Positions 15,187 to 21,712 of a DNA stretch of 31,203 nt are shown here, piece after piece. Where the stretch lies: contig JBBRTJ010000037.1 in the NCBI GenBank assembly GCA_038244535.1, positions 1 to 31,203 on the forward strand, given 5' to 3'. Position 1 is the first letter of the stretch. Each line of letters starts with the position of its first letter. Both the position numbers and the translations under genes were made by a program. The notes under the pieces were generated by a model that saw nothing but the letters and a program-made list of their open reading frames with translations, was not told the DNA's origin and searched no databases. The stretch is from JBBRTJ01 sp038244535 (GTDB lineage Bacteria; Actinomycetota; Acidimicrobiia; Acidimicrobiales; Ilumatobacteraceae).

Positions 15187-15360
15187 TCAGTCGTTGCGCC
15201 ATGTCGTGCCACTTCCGTGCCACCGCGGAACTGCGGCCTCGCGTCGCGCCGCCGCGGCGGCGGCCCGTAGCTCGCGGAGTGTCGCGGCGTCGGTGATCGA
15301 GTACTCGTGGTCGGCGTGGTCGTCGAACGCGGCGACGATGGCGTCGGTCTCGGGCGTCAT
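15187..15360 (-). CDS. Small protein of unknown function (57 aa)
   Basis: An ATG frame beginning MTPETDAIVAAFDDHADHEY and ending GSGTTWRND. Third codon positions are nearly all G or C and the product is acidic at the N-terminus with a central Ala/Arg-rich helix (TLRELRAAAAAARRE), unlike the usual Arg/Ser-rich shadow frames. It lies 78 nt downstream of the GNAT gene on the same strand and could be co-transcribed. No domain was recognised; a small antitoxin-like or helix-forming protein is only a guess. No Shine-Dalgarno sequence is evident. Confidence 0.5.
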   Translation of the reverse strand: MTPETDAIVAAFDDHADHEYSITDAATLRELRAAAAAARREAAVPRWHGSGTTWRND

Positions 15361-15438
15361 CAGGTCGGCGTGGCCAGCGGTCGGGCCGCGGCATGCGGAC
15401 GTTTCGAATCGACGGGACGATGAGGTGATTCGTCGCCG

Positions 15439-16020
15439 TCAGCCTGAGCCGTTGGTCCGGACCTGGTCCTCGATCGTCACCAGACGTGGGTCACGCAGAC
15501 CGACGCTGTCGGTGTCCCACATCGACTCGGGGTAGACCACCTGCCCCGTCATCCACATCTCGTAGCGCGACAGCGTCGCGACCTGGAACGCGGGCTCCGG
15601 TATGCGCAGTGACGGGCGGATCAACCCGAGCGGGACCGCCGAGACGAATCCGCGCCTGCCGTAGTAGGTCCAGTCGCCCTCGAGGAAGACGGCGGCAACA
15701 CCCATCCCGTTTGCACGCGCGAGAGCCGCCTCGAGCAGGCGGGTGCCAACACCTCGGCGTTGATGGGTGGGTACGACGGAGAGCGGCGTGAGCATCAACG
15801 CGTCGACCAACCTGCTCCTCGCGTCGATCCACGCCTTGCTCAACTGCACGTGTCCGACGATCGCGTCGTCGTCCGCGACGAGGCTGATCCGCGTCGCGCC
15901 GCTGGCGTCCAGTGCTCGCATCATCTGCACCACCGGACCGTCGGCCTGCTCGTCGAACGCAGCAGCGACGACCGCCTCGATTGCGGACTGCTCCGACGGC
16001 CGTGCTGCACGAACCTCCAC
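15439..16020 (-). CDS. GNAT-family N-acetyltransferase
   Basis: Predicted acetyl-CoA-dependent acetyltransferase of the YhbS-like (COG3153) type. It opens VEVRAARPSEQSAIEAVVAAAF, with the central beta-strand LTPLSVVPTHQRRGVGTRLLEAAL carrying the acetyl-CoA pyrophosphate loop (RRGVGT), then AVFLEGDWTYYGRRGF, the typical GDxxYYxRxGF motif. The substrate is unknown. GTG at 16020 is preferred because TACGGT lies 7 nt upstream and the protein then starts at the first strand; an ATG at 16077 would add 19 low-complexity residues. It sits in the accessory-looking stretch after tRNA-Gly. A toxin role (TacT-type) is unlikely because the sequence is of the YhbS class and has no ribbon-helix-helix partner. 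Confidence 0.85.
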   Translation of the reverse strand: MEVRAARPSEQSAIEAVVAAAFDEQADGPVVQMMRALDASGATRISLVADDDAIVGHVQLSKAWIDARSRLVDALMLTPLSVVPTHQRRGVGTRLLEAALARANGMGVAAVFLEGDWTYYGRRGFVSAVPLGLIRPSLRIPEPAFQVATLSRYEMWMTGQVVYPESMWDTDSVGLRDPRLVTIEDQVRTNGSG

Positions 16021-16027
16021 CTCGGGG

Positions 16028-16033
16028 ACCGTA
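16028..16033 (-). promoter_or_regulatory. -10 box of the GNAT gene
   Basis: TACGGT on the minus strand 7 nt before the GTG at 16020, consistent with leaderless translation from that codon. Confidence 0.4.
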
Positions 16034-16242
16034 GCGGTGCTCCCAGCAGCCCAGCTGGCGAAGATGCCCGGAGACATCGACCAGCCATGCGGTCAGGCGT
16101 CGATGGCGTCGATCCCGCCGCATCCCACAACGCTCAATCGGGATCGGCCTGCGGTGTGTCCCCAGTCGCCGGATCGGCGACGCCGAAGGGCCGAGCACTT
16201 GGCCCGATCACGCCGTCGGTGTCCACGGCCAGATCGGAGCGC

Positions 16243-16376
16243 ATGAGTCATGTCGTCCTCGTCAAAGGCAATGGGCCTGGACTGACGTTCGGTGACGCTC
16301 TGAACGGCTGGCACCAAGGCGGCCCCGTCTCGACGAGCTCATCGCCGCGCTGACGGCAGCCGACTCCGGAGCCTGA
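16243..16376 (+). pseudogene. Small ORF broken by a frameshift
   Basis: From ATG 16243 the frame reads MSHVVLVKGNGPGLTFGDAL and continues to about 16320 (NGWHQGG). It then turns into a Ser-rich tail ending at a TGA near 16351. The frame shifted by one base continues instead as RLDELIAALTAADSGA to TGA 16374-16376, which looks like natural coding sequence. The shift falls in the GC-run around 16313-16326. Either a roughly 44-residue gene has been broken, or the read has an indel. No family was recognised. The gap 16034-16242 before it shows nothing coding. Confidence 0.45.
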
Positions 16377-16431
16377 CCGCTCAGGGCAGACTTTTCGGTT
16401 CACGGCGGGCCCGAACGGGCAAAGGGAGAGT

Positions 16432-16905
16432 ATGGACATCATCCGACATGACGACGGCTCGCTGACCGTTCCCGTAATCGCTGGCCGCCACGACCACGAC
16501 GGCGAGGTTGGAGACGCACCGACCGAAACGGTGGCGCCCTCCGAGGAGACGATGGTGATCCGCCCGGGCGAGGGTGGCTACGTCGACGCACTCGCGAAGT
16601 GGGACGCCCAGCAGCACCCCGAACGAGGTGAGGCCGTGTCGACGGCGTCCGGTCGCGAGCAGGCGATGCACGTCGTGCACGCCGTCGCCGAGGACCGCGA
16701 GCAGGTCGCGGAAGCGGTCGTGGAGCTCGCCGACCCCGAGGCAGGCGGCGAGGCGCTGCGTCACGTGCTCGTCGGCGGGACCCCATCGGTGAAGGCGTTC
16801 GCCGAGGAGATCGCCGAGGCCGAGGGTGGCGACCCGCTGCCGCCCCACACCGCGACTCGCATCATCGGCGAGGTCCTCGCCGAGATCGACAGTCACACCG
16901 ACTGA
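16432..16905 (+). CDS. Acidic protein of unknown function (157 aa)
   Basis: Begins MDIIRHDDGSLTVPVIAGRH with GGGAGA just upstream (short 3-4 nt spacing). The N-terminal part has Asp/Glu-rich stretches and GEGGYVDALAKWDAQQHPE. From about residue 70 it appears helical: REQAMHVVHAVAEDREQVAEAVVEL, then SVKAFAEEIAEAEGG. Strong GC3 bias supports coding. It has no cysteine, signal peptide or membrane segment, and I recognise no domain. It lies 55 nt after the broken ORF, which could once have been its operon partner. Confidence 0.65.
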   Translation: MDIIRHDDGSLTVPVIAGRHDHDGEVGDAPTETVAPSEETMVIRPGEGGYVDALAKWDAQQHPERGEAVSTASGREQAMHVVHAVAEDREQVAEAVVELADPEAGGEALRHVLVGGTPSVKAFAEEIAEAEGGDPLPPHTATRIIGEVLAEIDSHTD

Positions 16906-17264
16906 CGACGCGTCGGCTGCCAGCGGTCTGCCGCAGATCGATTCGCTCGTGATACACGCCGGGCGGATCACCATCGACACCACACGACTGCTCATCTACC
17001 GGCAGCCGACGACCCGACACGGCATCGATCGCCCGAGGTGCGAACCGTCCCGTGAAGCAGCCCACATGTTGGGTAGATCAACCCGGAACATCGCCCGAAC
17101 CCGTCGGCCAGTAGGGCCTTGGACACCGGCCACGATGACGAGCCCGCCCACCCCTAATCGTGGATGGACCCGCTTCCGATGCTTCGCGACATGGGTTTCC
17201 GATGTCCTGAGCTACGACGCCGCCGCCCGCTCCAGATGCTGGCCAGCGCGTTCGCGCCGTGGCG
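16906..17264. other. Gap without a recognisable gene
   Basis: About 360 nt between the acidic protein and the end of the DoxX-like gene. Open frames here are Arg/Thr/Pro-rich with poor codon bias. No tRNA, strong hairpin or promoter was seen. A decayed gene is possible; the + frame near 16937-17010 (IDSLVIHAGRITIDTTRLLI) looks faintly protein-like. Confidence 0.5.
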
Positions 17265-17813
17265 TCACGACGAGCGAAGCAGCCAGCGAGACATCGTCGA
17301 CGAGCTCGCCGTCCAGCGCGGTCGGAATCGAGCATCGAGTCCCCCGACCCGTCCCGCCGCCAACGCCACCAACGCGAGGTTGGCGAGCATCATCAGCAGA
17401 TACGTCCAGTACCACTCCTCGGGGCCATTGGCCACCGTGAGGCCGATGCTGATCGACCACGCCGCGCCGACCAGTCCCCAGAACCGCGTCGCCAGGCCCA
17501 GGAGGAGGAAGATGGCAAGTGACCACTCGACGGCAAAGGTGATCCAACCGAAGAGCCGGAAGTTGGGGAGCACGACATGTTCGATGATCCACGACCATGG
17601 GGCGATGGTCGGGTGGTCGAGGCCATACACGGTGAACTTGTACAGCCCCTTGCCGGTCGTCTCGCCGAAGTCCGGCGGGTCCTTCCACCCTGCACCAAGG
17701 AACCAGAACACCCCCATCGACAAGCGCAGGAGCAGCGTGAGCGCCCGGGTGACGCGGTCGCCAAATGGTCCGGCGACCCCGTTCGGGATGGGTTGGTCGT
17801 ACGTCATGGACAT
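17265..17813 (-). CDS. DoxX/DoxD-like integral membrane protein
   Basis: A 182-residue protein with four predicted membrane helices: RALTLLLRLSMGVFWFLGAGW, FGWITFAVEWSLAIFLLLGL, FWGLVGAAWSISIGLTVANG and WTYLLMMLANLALVALAAG. Pattern and the G-W-K motif after helix 1 fit the DoxX / TQO small subunit DoxD family, whose members are linked to thiosulfate or quinone redox and to membrane oxidoreductase complexes. The exact role is unknown. AGGGGG lies 5 nt before ATG 17813 (a second ATG is at 17807). It is divergent from the CMD-radical SAM pair, with a 106-nt shared regulatory gap. Confidence 0.8.
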   Translation of the reverse strand: MSMTYDQPIPNGVAGPFGDRVTRALTLLLRLSMGVFWFLGAGWKDPPDFGETTGKGLYKFTVYGLDHPTIAPWSWIIEHVVLPNFRLFGWITFAVEWSLAIFLLLGLATRFWGLVGAAWSISIGLTVANGPEEWYWTYLLMMLANLALVALAAGRVGGLDARFRPRWTASSSTMSRWLLRSS

Positions 17814-17906
17814 GCTTTCCCCCTGTCACCCATCCTGTGGTGGCAGGACGCCCGCACGTTACGTCGCCGTGGTCACCACGACCGCGCTCGGGCGGCGTAC
17901 GGGGCG

Positions 17907-17912
17907 TAGAAT
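17907..17912 (+). promoter_or_regulatory. -10 box of the CMD-radical SAM operon
   Basis: TAGAAT, a good -10, overlaps an ATG at 17911 and ends 7 nt before the in-frame GTG at 17920. This spacing points to leaderless translation from the GTG. Confidence 0.5.
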
Positions 17913-17919
17913 GGGCGTC

Positions 17920-18489
17920 GTGCCTCTCGTCGTCCCACTGCTGGCCGACCAGGCTCCACTGCTCGTTCGGTCGTACTTCGACGGGGGTGATCCCGGGCCG
18001 ATCACGGCCACGCTGGCGCACGTGCCCGAGCTCTGCGACGTGGCGATGCCGTTCCTGTCCATGGTGCTGTCGGCCTCGGCCATCTCGTTCAGGCTGAAGG
18101 AGATCGTCATCGTGAGGACCTCGGTGGTGGCGGGATGCCGTTACTGCATCGACAGCCACACCCCGGTGGCGGTGGACGCCGGTCTCAGCATCGACGAGGT
18201 GCGGGCGCTCCGCAACGAATCGGGCTTCACCATCGATGCCGCGTTCGACTCACCCGCCGAACGAGCCCTCCTGGCCTGGACCGATGCCGTTGCGGGCGGT
18301 AAGGGTGCCGTCGAGGCGTCACTTGGCGAGGCACTGGCCGTGCACTTTCGCGAGTTCGAGATCGTCGAGTTGACGACTCTCGCCGCTGCCACCGTCATGT
18401 TGAACCGGTTCGCGAGCTCGCTCGGTCTGCCCGTCAGCGCGGCCACGCAGTCCCGTCTCGCCGCGCAAGGGTTCGCGTCGGCGCCATGA
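17920..18489 (+). CDS. Carboxymuconolactone decarboxylase/AhpD-like protein
   Basis: A 189-residue all-helical protein of the CMD/AhpD superfamily. The diagnostic motif is CRYCIDSH (Cys73, Cys76, His80), the redox-active CxxC plus proton-relay histidine of AhpD-type peroxidases, preceded by RLKEIVIVRTSVVAGC. The C-terminal half (FREFEIVELTTLAAATVMLNRFAS) fits the second helical part. The GTG at 17920 is chosen from the -10 spacing; ATG 17911 is the alternative. Its stop overlaps the radical SAM gene by 4 nt (ATGA), so the two are translationally coupled. It may act as a thiol-dependent peroxidase or as the redox partner of the radical enzyme. Confidence 0.88.
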   Translation: MPLVVPLLADQAPLLVRSYFDGGDPGPITATLAHVPELCDVAMPFLSMVLSASAISFRLKEIVIVRTSVVAGCRYCIDSHTPVAVDAGLSIDEVRALRNESGFTIDAAFDSPAERALLAWTDAVAGGKGAVEASLGEALAVHFREFEIVELTTLAAATVMLNRFASSLGLPVSAATQSRLAAQGFASAP

Positions 18490-19316
18490 GTGCACTGGCC
18501 AAAGCGATCGAGGAAGGCGTGATCGGGCGTCGGGTGTGGTTCTACGCCAACTACCACTGCAACCTCGAGTGCACCTACTGCCTCACCGAGTCGGGCCCAG
18601 CCGTGCCCAGGCGGCTGCTCGATGGAGGGTGGATGCGCGAGCGTGCCGAGGAGGCCAAGGCGTTGGGCTTCACCTCGCTCGGCATCACTGGCGGCGAGCC
18701 GTTCATGGTGCCATCGATGCCGGCCACCATTGCGGCCCTGTCGCAGGTGTTGCCCACGTTGGTGCTCTCCAACGCCACGTTGTTCGTCGGGTCCCGCCTG
18801 GACAGGGTGGCCGAGGCGCTTGCCGGCCGAGACGTCCACATCCAGATCAGCCTCGATGCGCCCGATGCCGCCGAGAACGACACCAAGCGGGGCGATGCCA
18901 ACTTCAGCTCCGTCGTCAACGCCATCCCCCGGCTGCTCGAGCGTGGCATCAAGGTGCGCATCGCCACCACGACCGAGGGGCTTGAGCCCGGCGACCTCGA
19001 ACGACTGTGCTCGCTGCACCGGAGCTGGGGCGTCTCTGACGACGACCATGTGGTGCGACCGATCGTGGCCCGCGGTCGGGCGGCCACCGCTGGCCTCGGC
19101 GTTGCGGCCGGGCCAGGCGATGTCGATCCCGAGCTTTGCCTGACCGCCGACGGAGCATTCTGGAGCGCGTTTGGTCCGACGGTGCGCGATGGGGTCCTCA
19201 ACACCGACTTCCTGCTGACCCGTACGACGGCGCCTTTGCGTGTGCCCGCCGAGGCGTTGTTGCGAGTGGCGGGCGGCCAGCCACGGGGCACGGACAGCTC
19301 GCTTGGGATCAGATGA
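18486..19316 (+). CDS. Radical SAM enzyme of unknown substrate
   Basis: A 276-residue protein with the radical SAM cluster motif CNLECTYC (Cys25, Cys29, Cys32) in YANYHCNLECTYCLTESGP, the SAM-binding GGEP at 69-72, and IQISLDAPDAAENDTKRG plus KVRIATTTEGL on later strands of the partial TIM barrel. After the core comes PELCLTADGAFWSAFGP with a single cysteine, resembling the start of a SPASM-like region but lacking its full cysteine set. No precursor peptide or accessory maturase is visible. The tight pairing with a CMD/AhpD-like protein recalls other radical SAM-peroxidase-like pairs, but the chemistry here cannot be named. Confidence 0.92.
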   Translation: MSALAKAIEEGVIGRRVWFYANYHCNLECTYCLTESGPAVPRRLLDGGWMRERAEEAKALGFTSLGITGGEPFMVPSMPATIAALSQVLPTLVLSNATLFVGSRLDRVAEALAGRDVHIQISLDAPDAAENDTKRGDANFSSVVNAIPRLLERGIKVRIATTTEGLEPGDLERLCSLHRSWGVSDDDHVVRPIVARGRAATAGLGVAAGPGDVDPELCLTADGAFWSAFGPTVRDGVLNTDFLLTRTTAPLRVPAEALLRVAGGQPRGTDSSLGIR

Positions 19317-19355
19317 GCGTGAGCACTCGCGCTCCGGTCGGGGCGCTTGGCACCA

Positions 19356-20354
19356 TCACGGGTCCTGGCGGCGCATCACCACCCAGCTGAACGGCTGAGT
19401 GGCGCCGTTGGGCGTGAGGTGATTGCTGGATCGTTGCGTCACGGGGGTGAATCCGCTTCCCAGTGCTTCGGCCAACTCCATCGGGCTGTACCGGGTCACG
19501 GGCAGACCGGAGCACGACTCAGGTCCATGGGCGTCGAACGTGGCGACGATGGCGTAGCCCCCGGGGGCCAGTGCGTTGCGCAACACCGAGAGGTAGCGCT
19601 GGCAGTCGGCGTCGTCAACGAGGAAGTGGAACAGGGCTCGGTCGTGCCAGATCGTGTAACGGCGGGGCGGCGTCCAGGCCAGCACGTCGGCGGCCACCCA
19701 CGCCACACCTGGAGCGGCGCGACCCTGCCGGGCGCGTGACGAGTCGAGCGCAGCTTGGGAGACGTCGACCACCGTCAGGTCCCGGTAGCCGAGTCGCCAC
19801 AGCTCGGAGGCGAGGTTCGACGATCCGCCGCCGACGTCGACGATGGACGCATCCGGCGTCGCGAGGGTCGAGGAGATCAGCTCGATCGACAGCCCCGGCC
19901 GGGCCTCGAACCAGCTCATCTCGAGCGGCGACCGACTGGCGTACACGGCGTCCCAGTGTCCGCGCCGATCGGCCGTGAAGGCACGCCATGCCTGAAAGCC
20001 TCCGACGAGATCGGTGGCTCGCTTCAGCCCGATGAGCTGCAGCGAGCGAGCGGCCAAGCTCGACGAGTAGCCCTCGTTGCAGACCACGATCACCTTGCGC
20101 TCGCGATCAGTGGCCTGCGGGCATCGGTGCGGGCACGACGGGTCGAGCCGCCACTCCAGCACGTTGCGGTCGATGACGATCGCCCCCGGCAGCTCGCCAG
20201 CAAGAGAGCGCTGTTCCAGAGGCCGGGTGTCCACCACAAGCGCGCCAGCCGCCATCTCAGCGGCGAGGTCGGCCGGCTCGACGCGATCGAGAAAGGCGCG
20301 GACGTCGGTGAGCACCCGGTCGATGGCCGCCGACGCCCCCGGACCGACGGTCAC
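19356..20354 (-). CDS. Rhodanese-SAM methyltransferase fusion protein
   Basis: A 332-residue two-domain protein. Residues about 25-125 form a rhodanese domain with VVDTRPLEQRS, GELPGAIVIDR and the active-site loop CNEGYSS (catalytic Cys92), ending GGFQAWRAF. Residues about 130-330 form a class I SAM-dependent methyltransferase: HWDAVYASRSPLEMSWFE, motif I VDVGGGSSN (172-180), VVDVSQAALD, WHDRALFHFL and ATFDAHGPESCSGLPV. Both domains keep their key residues. The substrate is unknown; thiol or sulfur chemistry is suggested by the rhodanese half. GTG start at 20354 overlaps the truncated ORF upstream by 4 nt (GTGA). It converges on the radical SAM gene, 39 nt between stops. Confidence 0.88.
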   Translation of the reverse strand: MTVGPGASAAIDRVLTDVRAFLDRVEPADLAAEMAAGALVVDTRPLEQRSLAGELPGAIVIDRNVLEWRLDPSCPHRCPQATDRERKVIVVCNEGYSSSLAARSLQLIGLKRATDLVGGFQAWRAFTADRRGHWDAVYASRSPLEMSWFEARPGLSIELISSTLATPDASIVDVGGGSSNLASELWRLGYRDLTVVDVSQAALDSSRARQGRAAPGVAWVAADVLAWTPPRRYTIWHDRALFHFLVDDADCQRYLSVLRNALAPGGYAIVATFDAHGPESCSGLPVTRYSPMELAEALGSGFTPVTQRSSNHLTPNGATQPFSWVVMRRQDP

Positions 20355-20557
20355 CGGGTCACCAACCCCGGCACGTCGATCGGCAAACGGTCCGCGCCCA
20401 TCATCGCTGTCGCCCAGCGACGCGGTGTGCTCGGCCTGCGTACGTCGTCGGTGACGAGCTGGTCGAAGCCAAGCCCATCACCCACCAGCGCGGAGGCGCT
20501 GATGGCGACGGGATCGCGGCCCACGTCGCAGATGGGGAACACCACTCCGGGGCGCAT
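20351..20557 (-). pseudogene. Truncated luciferase-like (LLM) oxidoreductase remnant
   Basis: The 68-residue frame begins RPGVVFPICDVGRDPVAISA and continues with LGFDQLVTDDV, matching the first beta-strand, loop and helix of F420- or flavin-dependent luciferase-like monooxygenases (typically GVVFPQ...DP..I......LGFDHL...DH). After about 42 residues the similarity stops and a short unrelated tail runs to a TGA overlapping the rhodanese-methyltransferase start. Full-length LLM proteins are about 280-330 residues, so most of the gene is missing. Family assignment is from pattern memory only. Confidence 0.55.
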
Positions 20558-20809
20558 CGGTGGGTGCCTAGCACGCCGTCTGACGCTTCGCCCATGGGGC
20601 TCGACGGCTGGACGGCCCTACGGGGATCTCGGCGTACACACCAGCCGGTTGTGCATGAGCGCCCACGCCGGCGGCCAAGTCGTTCAACGGCCTCGACGAG
20701 CGCCTCGCCTTCGTTCCCGATGCGGTGGGTCGCGTCACGCTTCGAGTCGTCGACGAGAAGGCATGGGACCTCCTCCCGAAGGGTCGGTCGCCGCTCGGGC
20801 GGCCGTGGC
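20558..20809. other. Gap with possible gene debris
   Basis: No intact gene. On the + strand a short frame around 20685-20800 (SFNGLDERLAFVPDAVGRVT and onward) has strong GC3 bias but lacks a start and runs into the SMP-30 gene. On the minus strand an overlapping frame contains LLVDDSKRDATHRIGNEGEA. At most one can be real. Together with the LLM remnant next door this looks like a decayed segment. Confidence 0.4.
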
Positions 20810-21628
20810 TCAGTGCAGGACGAGGCCTTCGACGCCGAGGGCGAAGCGCCACAGCGTTCCCCGGCGGGACTCGGTGACGTAGAGATCGGTACCGCCGAAG
20901 CAGCAGTTCGTGGGCATGCCGTCGCCGCACACCAGCCGATCGACGACGACGCCGTCCACCACCACCGACACGCAGTGGCCATAGGTAGAGGCCACGTAGA
21001 TCGTGCCGTCGCGACCCAGACACATGCCGTCGGGGAAGTGGCGCTCGGGCAGCTCGACGACGACCTCCGGCTCTCCGTCGCTCTGGCCCATCACCCGACG
21101 CGTGTGGGACTCGGTCCACAGCAACTGGCCCTCAGCCGTGAAGGCGATGCCATTCGGGAAGACCGGCCCGACTTCACGAACGAGCTCGCCGACACCGGTG
21201 CTCAGGTCGACGACGTAGAGCCGGCCCGGCAGGCCGTTGCGGGCCGGGTCAGGGTCCCCTCGGGGGTCGGTGAACCACAACCGGCCATCGGGCCCGAAGG
21301 CGAGATCGTTCGGCGCGTCCAGCTCGAGCCCTCCAACGGAAGTAACGACAGTCGTGACCTCTCCGTCCAGGCTCACCCGCTGGATCGCCGGTGCGGCCGT
21401 ACGAGTCGCGGATGTCATGCCACCGTTCTGCGTGACGTAGAGGAACCCATCAGCACCGAGCGCCGCACCGTTCGGCCCGCCTCCCGTCGTCGCGATGCGC
21501 TCGACGCCCCCCCGCTCCGTCCAGCGAGTGATCGTGCCGCCCACGATCTCGGTGAAGTAGAGCTCGCCTGCCACCCACACCGGCCCCTCCGGGAAGTCGA
21601 GACCAGTCGCGATCACCTCACCGCCCAT
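20810..21628 (-). CDS. SMP-30/gluconolactonase-like six-bladed beta-propeller
   Basis: A 272-residue protein of the SMP-30/gluconolaconase/LRE family, predicted metal-dependent sugar-lactone or ester hydrolase. It begins GLDFPEGPVWVAGELYFTEI (metal-ligand Glu in FPEGPVW), with repeats of blade motifs: GPNGAALGADGFLYVTQNGG, LDAPNDLAFGPDGRLWFTDP (PNDL with metal-ligand Asn), FPNGIAFTAEGQLLWTES and FPDGMCLGRDGTIYVAS (DG ligand Asp). All the expected metal ligands appear present. ATG 21628 is chosen because TACCAT lies 8 nt upstream; the longer open frame to 21700 has no family-like sequence. The substrate is not predictable. Confidence 0.9.
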   Translation of the reverse strand: MGGEVIATGLDFPEGPVWVAGELYFTEIVGGTITRWTERGGVERIATTGGGPNGAALGADGFLYVTQNGGMTSATRTAAPAIQRVSLDGEVTTVVTSVGGLELDAPNDLAFGPDGRLWFTDPRGDPDPARNGLPGRLYVVDLSTGVGELVREVGPVFPNGIAFTAEGQLLWTESHTRRVMGQSDGEPEVVVELPERHFPDGMCLGRDGTIYVASTYGHCVSVVVDGVVVDRLVCGDGMPTNCCFGGTDLYVTESRRGTLWRFALGVEGLVLH

Positions 21629-21636
21629 GGAGGCGC

Positions 21637-21642
21637 ATGGTA
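21637..21642 (-). promoter_or_regulatory. -10 box of the SMP-30-like gene
   Basis: TACCAT on the minus strand ends 8 nt before the ATG at 21628; no Shine-Dalgarno sequence in between, suggesting a leaderless mRNA. Confidence 0.4.
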
Positions 21643-21712
21643 TGCGGCGCGGACCGGGAGAACCCCCAGCTTGTGCGCCCCTCACGCTGCGCTGAGCCAC
21701 GGCATCGGTGGG

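Noticed and set aside
15089..15394. A minus-strand ORF ending in GAGDGNRTRVLSLGS
   Set aside because: The ending is the well-known false translation of the antisense strand of a tRNA; the true coding frame here is the 57-residue ORF at 15187-15360.
16313..16326. Programmed ribosomal frameshift
   Set aside because: No slippery heptamer with a following pseudoknot was evident; simple mutation or sequence error is more likely.
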